The translations under genes were made by a program, and so were the position numbers. From Ceratothoa steindachneri (taxonomy: Eukaryota > Arthropoda > Malacostraca > Isopoda > Cymothoidae): a stretch of 64,000 nucleotides of DNA. Shown here in pieces: positions 1 to 11,039 of this stretch. Location of the stretch: positions 89,500,440 to 89,564,439 of the forward strand of contig OZ018335.1 of assembly GCA_963969495.1 (NCBI GenBank), read 5' to 3'. Within the stretch, counting starts at the first letter, position 1; each line of letters begins with the position of its first letter. The notes beneath the pieces were generated by a model. That model saw nothing but the letters and a program-made list of their open reading frames with translations, ran no database searches and was not told where the DNA came from.

Positions 1-303
1 AAAATAATTTAATTTGATTTTATATACTATAAATACATTTATACAAACTGTACAATCCTGAGTGACTAATATCTGTAATTGCTGGTGCCAGGAACCAGAC
101 ACAGCTCAATACATATTTACAATGTGCCCACCCTCATTCTATTTATAGATATGATGAATGATGCTTCTATGTAAAAAAAAAAACAACATCCAGTTGGCAC
201 AGTTTATCAAGTTTGCTAGCCTAGAGAATGCCCCAAGCCAGGAGTAATTTAAATCTAAACAAAAAATTACATGCCTAAAAATATAGAGTAAAGCAAATCT
301 TAC

Positions 304-324
304 CTTTTTTCCGTATCATAGATT
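304..324 (-). other. Candidate 21-nt microexon
   Basis: On the minus strand a 21-nt segment is bounded by a pyrimidine-rich acceptor ending CTCCTTTTCTAG and a strong donor AAG|GTAAGA. Twenty-one nucleotides is a multiple of three; one frame is open and would read roughly I-Y-D-T-E-K. No flanking exon was found in the window, so this may be chance in AT-rich DNA. Confidence 0.2.
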
Positions 325-803
325 CTAGAAAAGGAGGCGAATGTCAATTCTTTCCACCCACTTCTTTATGATCTTAGCAACTTTCTAACATTTTCTGTCT
401 TCTTAAATTAGTAAGAAAATTTTTTATTTTATTTTGTAAAAGTATGAGGAAAAAATAAATATTTACAAAGTTAACTCTATTTTTAATAAAATGATTATAT
501 TAGTGGTAGAACAACTTAGACCATTGACTGACTTATTTTTTAAATTAATAAGTATATTTGTATATAATCTTTATGCCCATGATATTGACTGTGCATACTA
601 TCAGGTTGCACTATGATTGGTTTCCCTGATTCAATCCAAGGGCATTGAACACTTCATTTCAACCTCATAATATGGATCATCTTGTCAGATGAAATGTAAC
701 TTACCTGGTATTCTTACCAGGTGGGCCTCCCAGATTCCGACCAATAGTACTGGGAAGGGAAGCCCCACACTGTTGATGCGCCAACCCATAATAAAGAGTA
801 TTG

Positions 804-850
804 TATAAAAGAGGGACCTAGATGTTGGAAAGTGCATCATAAGCAGTTAC
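804..850 (+). promoter_or_regulatory. Candidate TATA box and initiator
   Basis: TATAAAA lies at 804-810 and a CAGTTAC initiator-like motif about 40 nt downstream, followed by AATAAAG at about 866. The spacing resembles a pol II core promoter of the kind found in LTRs. No matching second LTR or coding region was found, so the assignment is weak. Confidence 0.22.
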
Positions 851-903
851 TAGGAACGAGATACAATAAAGAGATAATTGGAGAGAGACCAGCAGAGTGG
901 AGG

Positions 904-1505
904 TTAGTGATAATCATACAGTTGATCAGCTAGGTGGAGGGCAAGAGAGGATTTGAATGCATATATATTTTGGGACATTACTATAGGAGCTGGTAGGAAG
1001 TTCCAAGTATGCACACATTGAATGCTGAAAAATCTTTGGGTTTGCTCAAGGCAACATCTAGTTAGAGCAATCTTAAGATGGGTCCTTTAGTGCCATGGTG
1101 TGTAGAATGAGAAAACAGGTCTGTAGGGTGAATAGCAGATTTGTTGTGGATTTGCCAAATTTTTATTAAGTGTGTCTTAGTAATCTTCCCTTAATGGAGA
1201 AAAGGTTAGAAGCCCTCAGTCTTGAGGAATAGTTGAGGCTGTCTAACCCTAGAATTAATATGGTTCAATGTCTCTGCACTGAGTCAAGGAGTTTTAGGTC
1301 ACCAATGTAACCTAAATTCCATAGTGAAGAGTAGTATTCAAGTAGGGGCAAATATGCAAGATAAACAGAGGCAACATAAGAGACCTGTCCCTATTAATGG
1401 TAGCTCTAAGGATGTTATTTGATAGGGCACTGGCCTGAACAAGATTACTAATATGGGAGTGCAATTTAAGGGAGGTATCGACCAAAACACTCAGATCAGT
1501 AGCAG
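904..1505 (-). pseudogene. LINE reverse transcriptase C-terminus, decayed
   Basis: Read on the minus strand, the segment gives the thumb and C-terminal region of a LINE RT: a D-L-S-V-L-V-D-T-S block, a NNILRATINRDRSLMLPLF-like block, and near the end HTWNFLPAP followed by FKSSL, with the stop at 904-906. The frame is broken by several stops and frameshifts. It differs from the CR1-A and CR1-B RT tails elsewhere in the window, so it is another LINE family. It abuts a CR1-A fragment at about 1505-1515. The order of the blocks matches known LINE RTs; the clade is not assigned. Confidence 0.6.
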
Positions 1506-1511
1506 ACTCAC

Positions 1512-2726
1512 ATTGATAGGCCCTATTTTAACTCTGCCAGACTTATTATTAATTTTATAGTAACTAAAGAACTTTCTAGGATCTTTGTTGCTATCCTGAG
1601 CTAATTTAATTTCTGACACCCTTTTGTTCTTCTTTATAATCTTATTTAACTCATTCCTAGCCATTCTATAATCACTTAAATTTTGAATATTATTTTCTAC
1701 CTGTAATTTTTTATATGCCCTTTTCTTCTCTGAAATTTTTCTAGCTATCTCCTGATTCCACCATAATGGTTTCCTACTTTTGTTCCTAATGGCCTTCATT
1801 GGGATACATTGTTCTGGGACTACATTTATTATATGCTTGAAAGTATCCCACATCCCATAAGCATTTTTACCTCTCAATTCTACATCTCAGTCTACAAAAT
1901 TTAGCAAGCTTCGGAGTTTTACATAATCTCCCTTATGAAAATTTGGAACTTTTACAGCATTCTCGGTTATTTTACCCTTCTCAATTCCAAGTTAAAACCA
2001 ACTATCTGATGGTCACTATTTCCCAATGCTTCCCCAACAGTCAATTCTTGAACTAAATGATCACTGTTAGAAAGTACTAAATCTAATATATTGTCCACCC
2101 TTGTTGGCTCATTAAGAAATTGATTCAAAAAATTATCAAAGCATTCTATGAACCTGCCACTTGTTCTATCCCTACCTATCATATTTTCCCAGTCCACAGA
2201 GTTTAAGTTGAAGTCCCCAATAATAACTGCATCTGTTTCACATCCCTTACTTATTTCCCTTATCATTAGTTCATCCATATCATCAGTCTGCCCAGGTGGC
2301 CTGTAAAAAGCTCCCAAATGCACCATTCTATTTTTACTCAACCTAATATCTATCCAAAGTGACTCAACTCCATCCTGCTTTATTGAAGTATTTAAACTTG
2401 AAACAATGTTGTTTTTTATATAGATAATTATTCCTCCACCAATCCTACCTGTCCTGTAAATCAAATTCACTTATAGTGTCACTAAATTCTATTTCATTAA
2501 CCCAGGATTCAGTAACACATAATATATCTATATCCTCATTGCTAATATAACTAAATAGCTCATTCTTCTTGTTTCTAAGACTACGAGCATTTGTATAGAA
2601 ACAATTTAACCCTCCTATCCCTGGAGCACCTCTTGAAACCTGAATGACCTCACCACTATCGCCTTGGAACCTATTTCTGTTATCTGCCAAGTCCATTCTA
2701 CTTTCAGTACTATAATGTCCTCTCAT
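1512..2726 (-). pseudogene. CR1-A ORF2: endonuclease and linker, RT missing
   Basis: APE-type endonuclease domain of a CR1-like LINE, which nicks target DNA to prime reverse transcription. Visible blocks in order: CFYTNARSLRNK near the N-terminus, LCVTESW, LGAFYRPPGQTDD, IIGDFNLNSVDW, ILDLVLSN and GNSDHQIV. A basic linker with KPLWWNQEIA follows. The frame shifts near 2450-2470 and again around 1880-1970. The final residues read into foreign sequence at about 1512. Copies at 13170-14142 and 31117-32649 align throughout, confirming the family. Confidence 0.8.
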
Positions 2727-2749
2727 AATTCCCTGACAACTATTAGTAT

Positions 2750-3825
2750 CTAGCTTCCCACCCGCAAAGACCTAATAACACGATCATACTCCTCCCACAA
2801 CATATCTACCCCCCTCCTACTCAAATGCAGTCCATCCTCACATAATCATTCAGCCCAATCGCACGAGACATCCATTCTACCCCAACATCCATTCTTGGAA
2901 GCACACCTGTCACAACACCTTTCATTCTACTTTCTTTCACCTTTTCAATCAACCTCTTGTACCTCTCACGTAACTCACATGCACCCACTTTTTTCACATC
3001 ATTCACTCCTCAATGTGTAATCACAACCGCATCCCTTGCACAGCCAGACACCAGGTCCTCATACCTATCAGACAGATCTCTCACTCCAGCACCCAGCAAA
3101 CACACCCTCAAACCATTCAATCTACTTGCATTCAACTTCCTATCTAAATATCTAACTCACGAATCACCCATCACAAGCACTTCAGTCAGACTCCTATTCC
3201 TAACCCCCACAGACCTAACTCCATCCCCACTCCTATTCTCATTCAAACTACTAGTCACTCTACCTCCACCCCCATCAGTCATATCACTTCCAGTTACTTC
3301 CTCTCTTAGGTCACTGAATCTATTAGTCAAGCTAATAGGTTCTGTGTTCCTCTGACTCCCACACCTATTCTTCCCCTGGCTAATCACCTCAACAGAGGCA
3401 ACCCTATTCTCACAAAGAACTGGAGAAGCCTCCCTAGCTTCACATTTCCTAACCACTCTCCACTGTCCCCCATCTTCACTAGGCCTATTTTTAACTAATC
3501 TAAGGGGGCAAACTTCACTATCCCTAGAACTATCATATCCTACCTCCTCCACCGGCCCTCTACCTTCACCTGAAACATCTAACTGGCCTACCTCACCACC
3601 TAACCTATTCCCAGCTCTAGGCCTAACACTAAGTTCCCTCCTGAGCTCAGCAACTAACCCCTCCAGCCTACATATTCTGTCTAAATCCTGTATTCTCATC
3701 CCCTCTAAATCTACAATGCATTCACGCAGCCCACATACAACACATGTATACCCCTCACCAAATACACCACAACCAATGCATACATTCCGACACTCATGCT
3801 CACTTTCATCCCCGAACTCCATCAC
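2750..3825 (-). pseudogene. CR1-A ORF1: zinc ribbon, coiled coil, SGNH esterase (broken)
   Basis: ORF1 of CR1-A. The N-terminus has a CIGC...CVVC zinc-binding motif (C-X2-C-X8-C-X2-C), then a short coiled coil, a polar linker, and an SGNH/GDSL esterase-like domain starting at LVMGDS. A stop follows GDS directly (3157-3159), and another precedes the conserved GVND. The DGLHLS block survives near 2830 but in a shifted frame, after loss of about 25 codons relative to CR1-B ORF1 at 60282-61301. The ORF ends at the TAG at 2750-2752. Esterase-bearing ORF1 proteins are an established feature of CR1-like LINEs; the role in retrotransposition is not settled. Confidence 0.75.
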
Positions 3826-4012
3826 TTATTCAAACAAAGAAAGAACTTAAGTAGTAATAAGAAAAAAAAAAGAGCAACTTAGCTTTCGCTGATTCTGGGG
3901 TGAAAAAAGAAACTGTAAAAAAATCTGAAAAATAAATCAACAGACAAAGAGCTCTATGAAACACCTGCTACCTGTTTGAAGGTCAGTCGAAGACTTACAT
4001 CAACAGCAGCAC

Positions 4013-4348
4013 CATAACATAACATAACATAATTACACAGATGACAAAAGCCACAAGGGCCTATCAAAGGTCATCCGCCTCCGTCAAAACCCACCCACAA
4101 AAAGTACCATCACCAGGGGAAGACAAAATCAAAGTCCCCCACAATATAATATAACAGATGACAAAAGCCACAAGGGCTCATCATAGGTCATCCAAGTCAA
4201 ACGGCCTCTTTTTTAAGGCACCCAAACTCCCAGGAAAACTACATCCAGAGGATTGCATCCAGAAACAAGGGTATCAGCAATCAAGGCTTGTCAACAACTA
4301 AATCATGCAGCTATAGATATATACAAACAATATTAATATATACAAAAC
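4013..4348 (-). repeat. CR1-A 3'UTR with two hairpin units and (TTATG)n tail
   Basis: Follows the CR1-A RT stop directly, which ties this module to CR1-A. It contains two similar units, each starting (G)GATGAC and ending GTCATC(C), then three copies of TTATG at 4013-4033. The same module recurs, usually 5'-truncated, at 12929-13169, 24807-24941, 44389-44697, 47862-47945 and 63915-64000. Confidence 0.85.
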
Positions 4349-5122
4349 TTAGGAACCATCACAACCTTCCCTTCCCATAAACTCATCCAACCTACTCTTA
4401 AATACATTTAGAGTTGGACTACCTACTACCCTCTGCGGCAATTTGTTCCAGAAGTCTACCACTCTATTGGCGAAAAAATATTTTCTTAAATCCAACCTAC
4501 ACCCTTGCTTTTTAATTTTCAAGTGGTGACCTCTAGTCCGATTTCCATCATCTAACTCAAAAAACTTGCTAACATCCAATTTATCTATCCCAGAAAAAAT
4601 TTTAAAGAGCTCAATCATATCCCCTCTCACACACCTCCTTTCGAACGAGAATATATTTAATACCCTCAGTCTATCTATATATTCAAGGTGCCTCAGGGAA
4701 GGAATAATCTTTGTTGCCCTCCATTGCACTGACTCGAGAAGTTTAATATCGTGTCTAAAATGTGGGGACCATGCCTGTATACAGTACTCTAGATGTGACC
4801 TAACATAGGAGTTATATAGTTTAAGAATAACCTCCTTACTTTTGTAACTGACATTTCTCTTAATAAAACCCAGCACTCTATTTGCCCTATTTCTTGCTTC
4901 AATACACTGCTTAGAAAACCTTAATGACTTATCTATTACTACTCCTAGATCTTTCTCATCCTCTACTGAGCTCAGCCAATGCCCATCCATTTCATAGGCC
5001 GAGGTGATGCCGTTGATGCTCAGGGGAAAGGGTGTAACATGGATGACACTTTCCTGCAAGACACCCTCTTCCTGCTCCATTGGGCCGGAAAGGGCTCCCC
5101 CCCCCACCTGTATGCGGTGTAA
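4349..5122 (-). pseudogene. Chimeric RT frame: I-like palm joined to CR1-A thumb
   Basis: An open frame runs through this region on the minus strand. Its first part matches the I-like RT around the QGS motif of the palm (GGALSGPMEQEEGV, then INGITS). From YEMDGHWLS it is the CR1-A RT thumb and C-terminus, ending with FKSRLDEFMG. The catalytic aspartates are not included, so the product could not polymerise DNA. The I-like part has diverged from the I-like copy at 38043-43238, so it comes from another copy. Confidence 0.7.
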
Positions 5123-5545
5123 TATACTCTTTTCCAGTATTTTTAATGTATATATTATTATTTCTCTAAATTTAAATTTCCATGTTTCAGACACTAACTT
5201 ATATATTTACTCTTTAATAATTCATTATGTCATATCCCAATACAAAATGTGGCATAACAATTTATAATAAAAATCAAACTCTTGTTTAATAATTAAAGAC
5301 ATTAAAGGAACTCCAGTGAAGGGGTAAGTATTAGGATTAATTTAATAGAATTGTGTAGGATAAACTATCAAGATTGTAGCTTAACTTTATGATTCAAAAT
5401 GTTTTTGTCTTGTATTTTTGTTCTGTTCATTGTTGCATAGTGTCACTATAATTCTTTTTCTGATTAATCCCACATATGAAATATAGAAATTGTTTAAATT
5501 GTTAAATATACCCACCCAACAAAATCCATTATCTTTTTGTTTTAG
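5123..5545. other. AT-rich spacer, possibly intronic
   Basis: No open frame or repeat family recognised. It ends in a polypyrimidine stretch and AG immediately before the candidate exon at 5546. Confidence 0.5.
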
Positions 5546-5643
5546 GTGCGCATGCCGGAGCTATCTGGACTGAAATTCCATATAGTGGAGCATTTTATGC
5601 TGTAACTTCTTGTACTGGAACTTCGTATCCAGGAGCTTATTGA
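5546..5643 (+). other. Candidate terminal exon of a host gene
   Basis: A typical 3' splice site (ATCTTTTTGTTTTAG) precedes an open stretch of 32 codons to a TGA at 5641-5643. The encoded peptide is rich in A, G, Y, T and S and includes AIWTEIPYSGAFY and two cysteines. Its composition is unlike the surrounding A/T-driven frames. The mariner begins about 68 nt downstream, as if inserted into a 3'UTR. I do not recognise the protein, and a 32-codon open run can occur by chance. Confidence 0.25.
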
Positions 5644-5710
5644 TGTCTGTCTCTTTTATTCTGAGTTTCCAATACTCCAGTTGTCAGTCAGATTAAGTAT
5701 AATTGTATAT

Positions 5711-6800
5711 GTATGAGGGGCAGTCAATAAGTTTTGCAATTCGGTTATAAGGAAACGAGATATGAGGAAAAGTGTTTTACTATTTTTCAATATAACTACC
5801 CTCGACTTCAATGCACTTGCACCACTTGTCCCTGAGGCTTTAAATTCCCAACAACCAGAAATCTCCAGACCACTGTTCAATCTACTCCTGGATGGCAAGC
5901 TGGACATCTTCATCGTCCCCAAGCCGGCGTCCACACAGTGCAGCCTTGAGCTGGCGGAATAAAAAGTAGTCACTATGGGCCAGATCTGGACTGTAGGGGA
6001 GATGGTTGAGCTCCTCGAATCCGCACTCACGCAGGGCAGCTTGTGCAACTCTGGCCTTGTGGACAGGGGCATTGTCGTGGAGGAGCAGGACACCGCGTGT
6101 CAACTTGCCACGCCGCTTCTGATGGATGCACTTCTTCAACCCAACCAGTTCCTCGGTGTAATATTGGCCTGTGATGGTCCTTCCACGAGGTGCATAGTCC
6201 ACCAACACTCCCTCAGAATCCCAGAAGATGGTGGTCGGAGAGCCCCTGTGCTTCCAGGCCATACTTTCGAGCTTGGTCTCGGGATCCCAGTGATGGACCC
6301 ACGTTTCATCACCTGTCATTATGCGTGACTCGAATCCCAATGTTAAAGTCGATCATCGGGCATGAGGTTTCTAGGGACCCAACAGGCAGAGACCTTGGTC
6401 ATGGCAAAATTGTCGTGGATGATGTTGATAACACTTCCATGTGATATTCCAAGTTCTCGCTCAATTTCTTCGACCTTCACCCGTTGATTTTCGAGGATCA
6501 TACTCTCCACAGGGGCCACATTGTCCTTGTTGGTCACATCTATCGGTATTCTGGAAGGGGGTCATTTTCAAGGGACTCACGACCATGGCAGAACTCCCTA
6601 TTCCAGCGAGCAATGGTTGCATAGGAAGGGGCGGTGTCGGTGTACACTGCAACCATGCGTTCATGGATCTCTTTTGCATTCTTGCCTCCCTTGGTAAAAA
6701 CTTTATCACTGCGCGGTGTTCAACCTTCTCCAGTGTTGAAAAATTTGTGACTGACGATCTGCGATCAGCTAATGCTTCTTAAATAGACGAGGCAGGAGCG
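5711..6800 (-). mobile_element. Mariner-type DNA transposon, defective
   Basis: A Tc1/mariner element read on the minus strand. The 3' terminal repeat is visible at about 5712-5740 (GAGGGGCAGTCAATAAG on the plus strand) beside a TA. No matching inverted repeat was found near 6780-6830, so the 5' end appears lost or diverged. The transposase inside is frameshifted and internally deleted. Confidence 0.8.
5780..6782 (-). pseudogene. Mariner transposase, frameshifted, catalytic triad retained
   Basis: Cut-and-paste transposase of the mariner family. The N-terminal helix-turn-helix region is readable (AVIKF, KEIHERMVAVY, APSYATIARW), followed by a frameshift near 6545. A second helix-turn-helix segment (ERELGISHGSV) is then followed by loss of about 55 codons near 6345. 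The catalytic domain keeps all three acidic positions: D in MTGDETWVHHWDPETK, D in LLHDNAPVHKA and D in YSPDLAHSDYFLF, with D,D34D spacing. The C-terminus EGSYIEK ends at the TAG at 5780-5782. It also carries in-frame stops near the C-terminus. Inactive as a gene. Confidence 0.85.
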
Positions 6801-7349
6801 TGCAGCTGCAAGTCCTGACTTGTCATAACTCTTGTCCTACCACCCCACAAACAGCCATCCCCCTTCCTCTGTTTTGCCCTACCAATTCGCAAAATTTGTT
6901 GACCTCCCCTCGTACCACTATTCTAATCTGATATCCCAGTATAATTTACTTTTCTCTGAATGTATTCTACTTTTGTCTGAGGAGAAAAACTTCTTTGTGA
7001 CATTTCTCTCATAATACCTGTAAAATATGTAAATATCTGTAGTCATTAATATTTAAATAAATCTATTTTTGTAATCTGTTATTCATTACTAACCCAATTA
7101 CTTACATTATAGCAGTTATCTTTCTCTCTTTCTTTTTAGTCTGCCCTCTTTCCAGATTTCTGAAATTCTGTATTACCTTGGACACTGAACCTGTTCAAGC
7201 CTTTTATCCTTCTACTATCTCCTTTCCTATTTCTCCCCCAAATACACTTCCAAGTTTTCATTTGGACTGGATTTATGCCCCAGTCGAGAGACCACTTGAA
7301 CAACTCACCTATTCTTGAATGTTCCGTGATCATTCTCTGAGCAGCAATG
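6801..7349. other. Pyrimidine-rich DNA, possibly the Gyp-3 5' LTR
   Basis: No coding similarity. It lies directly upstream of the Gyp-3 leader and would be the place of its 5' LTR. No second copy exists in the window, because Gyp-3 lost its 3' end, so LTR boundaries cannot be set. Confidence 0.35.
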
Positions 7350-7621
7350 TTTACATTGGTCCTTCGAACCAGATATTGATTTCAAAAGGAGAACCGGATT
7401 TTGATTTTAAGAGGAGAACCGAATTTAAATCATCCCAGATCTGCCAATTCAACTCAACTTCTTTTACTCTATTCTTAGCTAATAAGTTCTGTATATGTAA
7501 GTGATTTAGAGTAGATTTAGTCTAAGTTCAACTAACCTAAGTACTAATCTGTAAGTCTATATTCCTGTTAGTAGTAAGAATATTTGTAATCATATTATTG
7601 TAAATAATTTGTGTACTTAAG

Positions 7622-8670
7622 ATGGAGAGAATAACTGGCATTTCATTACTCCCCATCACTTCAGTTCCCTCCACTACCACTAAACTCAGTTGGATCAATG
7701 TACATCTTCAACCCTCAACAGTTAATATTCTCTTAGAGGATGATGTCCCAGTCACTTCATTTCAAGCAGCGGTTAACACATTAACCATCCCTGATCGACA
7801 CCTGGAGAATTTTGCTAGCATTTCCACTGCTCCTGGATTTGTTCCGTTTCCTGAATTTAAAAATGTTAACCCTGACCCTATTCCTTCATTTGCTCAAGAT
7901 GATTCCATGACTAGTAGAGGTGCAAGACCAAAAACTTCCTCTACAACACATCATGTTGATTCACAGATCTTCTGCTAGTGAATCACCGTCTGGAGATTCA
8001 TTACAACTACTTTCCCAGACATTAGCAGCTTTGACCCAGTTGATGGATCTACAGGCCAAGCCAAGGATCCCATTGCCAAGGAAATATGACTATTCTGAAG
8101 GATATTCGTTTTCTAAGTTTCTGTCTCAGTTTGAGTCCTACTGTACAAGTGAGTTCCCTGGAAATTATTCCCAGTGGAGTATCTCACTATAACAGTGTCT
8201 GAAGGGAACACTTCTGGACTTGTATAAGGAGATTAGAAAAACTATACTGACTATCACATCTTCTGATGTGAGTTACAGAAGTGGGTAGATGTCGAGGAGA
8301 AACGACTTCGGAGATCTGATTATCATAAATTTTCTAAACCCACTATCAAGCCCGGAGAAAGTGTTCGGCTGGCTGGCTATCAGCTAAGGAAGTGGGCCGA
8401 AAAATGTCACCCAGGTACAGATGTTGAGAAATTACCTACCAGCCAGCCCAGTGCCAGTATTGTAAGAAGGTTGGGCATCAGATTGAACAATGTTCTTGAG
8501 CCAATCACCTGTGTTTTCGATGCCAACGATCTGGACATTGGGTTAAGGATTGCCCTGTATCTCCTAACTCTTCTGGGACAGCTAACTCAAATCAATTTAC
8601 CCAACCTACTTCTGGAAATGACACTGAATCATTAAGAGACAATTCTGGAACAGGTCCTGCTTTAAACTAG
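7622..8670 (+). pseudogene. Gyp-3 gag with two CCHC knuckles
   Basis: Gag starts with MERITGISLLP at 7622, shifts frame near 7930, and continues through a capsid-like region (FSKFLSQFESYC, then YKEIRKT and a KRLRRSDYHKFSKP block). Two zinc knuckles close it at about 8455-8565: CQYCKKVGHQIEQC and CFRCQRSGHWVKDC, both C-X2-C-X4-H-X4-C, with a stop between them. Gag assembles the particle and the knuckles bind RNA. At least two frameshifts and several stops make this copy dead. Confidence 0.75.
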
Positions 8671-8879
8671 GATCCTCCGAGGATGAGGGCCGTTCCTCAG
8701 AGTCAGACAAATTGATAAATCCACAAAATAATCAGGCCTTTGTTTCTGAACCTGACCTTGATCTGAATGAGATTATTGTGGAAGCAGAAATTCACAATCT
8801 AATTTGTGAATCCAGACTTGATGAGAACCATGCTTGTCCAAATCTGCTTTCTGAAATCTCATCAATGGTCAAATTAGTA

Positions 8880-9256
8880 ATAGTCCATGTAATGTGACTT
8901 TTGACATGCTTATTGATTCTGGTACCTGTGGAAGTTTAGTTTCTGACAGAGTTTTACAGGAAGTTGATTGTCATCTTCCCAGAGAACCTTCTTATATGAA
9001 ATGGATTAAAAGAATTGGATCTAATCTGATTGAGACTAGTGAACAAGTGTATCTCTCCATTCAGTTTTCTGAGATGTACACTTCTAAACCTGTCCCATTC
9101 ATCATTGTACCTGATGGTGTAGTAGAGCATGCTCTTCTGCTGGGTGCAGATTTCCTCAGAATTAATAAAATATTGACTGATGTTGATCGGAAATTGCTGT
9201 TATCTTTTGAAAATGGGTCATATATAACTGTTGCCCGGGACCCATATCTTGTTTGA
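8880..9256 (+). pseudogene. Gyp-3 retropepsin-like protease
   Basis: Aspartic protease domain, expected to cleave the Gag-Pol polyprotein. The active site reads FDMLIDSGTCGSLV, and the distal block LLLGADFL matches the retropepsin hhhG-x-D pattern. It lies between gag and RT, the usual place in Ty3/gypsy. The frame is open here but disconnected from gag and RT by frameshifts. The next 500 nt (to 9780) hold a Ser-rich linker with poor conservation. Confidence 0.75.
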
Positions 9257-9779
9257 GTTGGTTGCTTTTAACTGCCTATCTCTGGAATCTGTCTGTATTA
9301 ATCCTCGTTCTTGGATGACCATACCTAGTCAGATGACTTGGATGGCTTTCTTGTTTCTTCCTGTTTTGGTGAATTCAATCAGGAAGAACGTTCCAAACTG
9401 GAGATCTCTCCTGAAATTCTAAGTATGACTGCCAAAAACCAGCAGGTTCCTGTTCTCAACAACACTTCCCATCCCAAGTCATCCAACAATTCCAAAAGTT
9501 GGGTTCTGTTAAGAGTTCTGCCTTCTGCATCTATGGAAACTTTGTCTGGAGTTATTGCTTCCTTGTCTGGTTTATCTGAATCTGATCATTCCTCAGATGA
9601 ATGGACCTTTGAGTCTCTCTATGATGCATTTTGTTTGAGTGAGTCTGATTTAACTAACTCTGAAAGATCCCATTTGACTGATCTATTATTACAATATTCT
9701 GAAGTGATCATGATGTGGGCACAACCACTGCTATCAGACACCAGATTCAAGTCACTGATACTACTCCTGTTGCTCTACC

Positions 9780-11010
9780 CATTCAGCATTTAGCTCCCCC
9801 AGTTGCTGACAAAGTTGAGCAAGCCTGTGAGGAGTTGTAGAGTGCTGGTATTATCCATCCCAGTTTCTCTCCATACTCTGCTCCCATTGTTCATGTCAGA
9901 AAACCAGATGGAAAACTCAGACTCTGTATCGATTATCGTCAACTTAATTATGTGACTAAGAAAGACAAGTTCCCAACTCCAAATCTGACTGACCTGATAT
10001 ACGGGTTGCATGGAGTGAAATATTTCTCGATTATTGATCTGGTATGATGCTATTATCAAGTTCTGATAGATGATGATAGCATAGAAAAAACTGCATTTTA
10101 AACCACAAGGGCCCACTATGAATTTCTGAGGCTACCCTTTGGAGTGACAAATGGTCCAGCAACTTTTCAGAGCTATGACCATTGCTTTGTCTGGTGTTCC
10201 AACTTCCTGTGCAATAGTTTACCTAGATGATATTCTGGTTATGGGAACCAGTTTTCAAGATCATCTGATTAGTTTGGAATTGGTGCTTTCTGCTCTGAAA
10301 CAGTATGGTTTTAAATTAAAACCTGGGAAAACATCTCTGTAAAACCCAACTACCATTCCTGGGACACACCATTTCCGCTTCTGGAATTCTCCCTCTGGAT
10401 CGTAACCTGTCTGGAATTCAAGAATTTCCAGTACCTACTACTGTTCGGCAGGTTAGGCAATTTTGGGGCATGGTAAACTTCTACCGACGGCATCTGCCCA
10501 ATTGTGCCGAAATCTCAAAACCTCTTTCTGCAATTACTGGTCAAAGGAGTCTTGCCTGGACATTGGAGTGTCAACAGGCTTTTGAGAAACTGAAGGAATG
10601 TCAATATCACCAATGTTAGCTTATCCTGATTACTCTGATTCTGTGTCCCCATTAGAATTACGAGTAGATGCTTCTAACATTAGTGCTGGTGCTGTTCTGT
10701 CTCAGGTTCAAGATGGAGTTAATCGACCCATTGCTTTTGTTTCATGCACCTTTTCTGAGGCACAGAAAAAGTACTCAACAACAGAGCATGAATTAGCCAC
10801 TCTGAGGTGGGCTGTTAAGTCCCTTAGAATTTTCCTATATGGTATCTAATTTATTCTGTATACTGATCAATGTCCTTTAATTTACCTGCATAATATGAAA
10901 TTAGAATCAGCTCGTTTGGCACGTACCCTAGAGGATCTGTCTGATTTTAATTATGAATTGCAGTACACCCCGGGTCCTTCTAATGTGATAGCTGACATTT
11001 TGTCCCAGAA
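9780..11010 (+). pseudogene. Gyp-3 reverse transcriptase and RNase H
   Basis: RT blocks in order: HVRKPDGKLRLCIDYRQLN, FSIIDLV (first catalytic Asp), LRLPFGVTNGPATFQ and VYLDDILVM (YxDD). After a frameshifted stretch (10340-10590), RNase H follows with LRVDASNISAGAVLS, KKYSTTEHELATLRW and YTDQCPLIYL. At least four stops or frameshifts interrupt it. The thumb part near 10340-10590 reads only in a shifted frame. Catalytic residues are still visible, so decay is recent enough for assignment but the gene is dead. Confidence 0.8.
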
Positions 11011-11039
11011 CCCAGTTGGCTTAAATGAAGAACAACATT

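Larger units (their letters stand above)
1..903. other. AT-rich DNA without a recognised gene
   Basis: No open frame of useful length and no recognisable protein similarity on either strand. The stretch holds A/T runs and scattered short motifs. Only a possible microexon (304-324, minus) and a possible TATA/initiator pair (804-850, plus) stand out; both are listed separately at low confidence. Confidence 0.6.
1512..4012 (-). mobile_element. CR1-A LINE, copy 1 (3' part missing)
   Basis: A CR1-like LINE on the minus strand, reading 5'UTR (about 3826-4012), ORF1 (3825-2750), then the endonuclease and linker of ORF2 (2726-1512). It stops before the RT domain at about 1512, where an unrelated RT tail begins. 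The same sequence recurs at 12607-14142 and 31117-32731, which fixes the family. CR1 elements retrotranspose by target-primed reverse transcription. This copy is dead: it lacks RT and has stops in both ORFs. Confidence 0.8.
4013..5122 (-). mobile_element. CR1-A LINE 3' end (copy 2) joined to an I-like RT fragment
   Basis: A second CR1-A copy on the minus strand: RT C-terminus (to 4349), 3'UTR (4348-4034) and the (TTATG)n tail (4033-4013). Its upstream end at about 4997 is not CR1-A but about 125 bp of an I/Nimb-like LINE RT, related to 39750-39862 and in the same reading frame. The copy lies directly upstream of CR1-A copy 1. The chimeric join is discussed as a finding. Confidence 0.75.

Noticed and set aside
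4013..4348. Repeated 3' module as an independent SINE
   Set aside because: It follows the CR1-A RT stop here without a break, so the short copies are 5'-truncated CR1-A ends.
7355..7375. TTGGTCCTTCGAACC as a tRNA gene or definite primer site
   Set aside because: Too short and lacking a cloverleaf; no tRNA 3' end could be matched with confidence.
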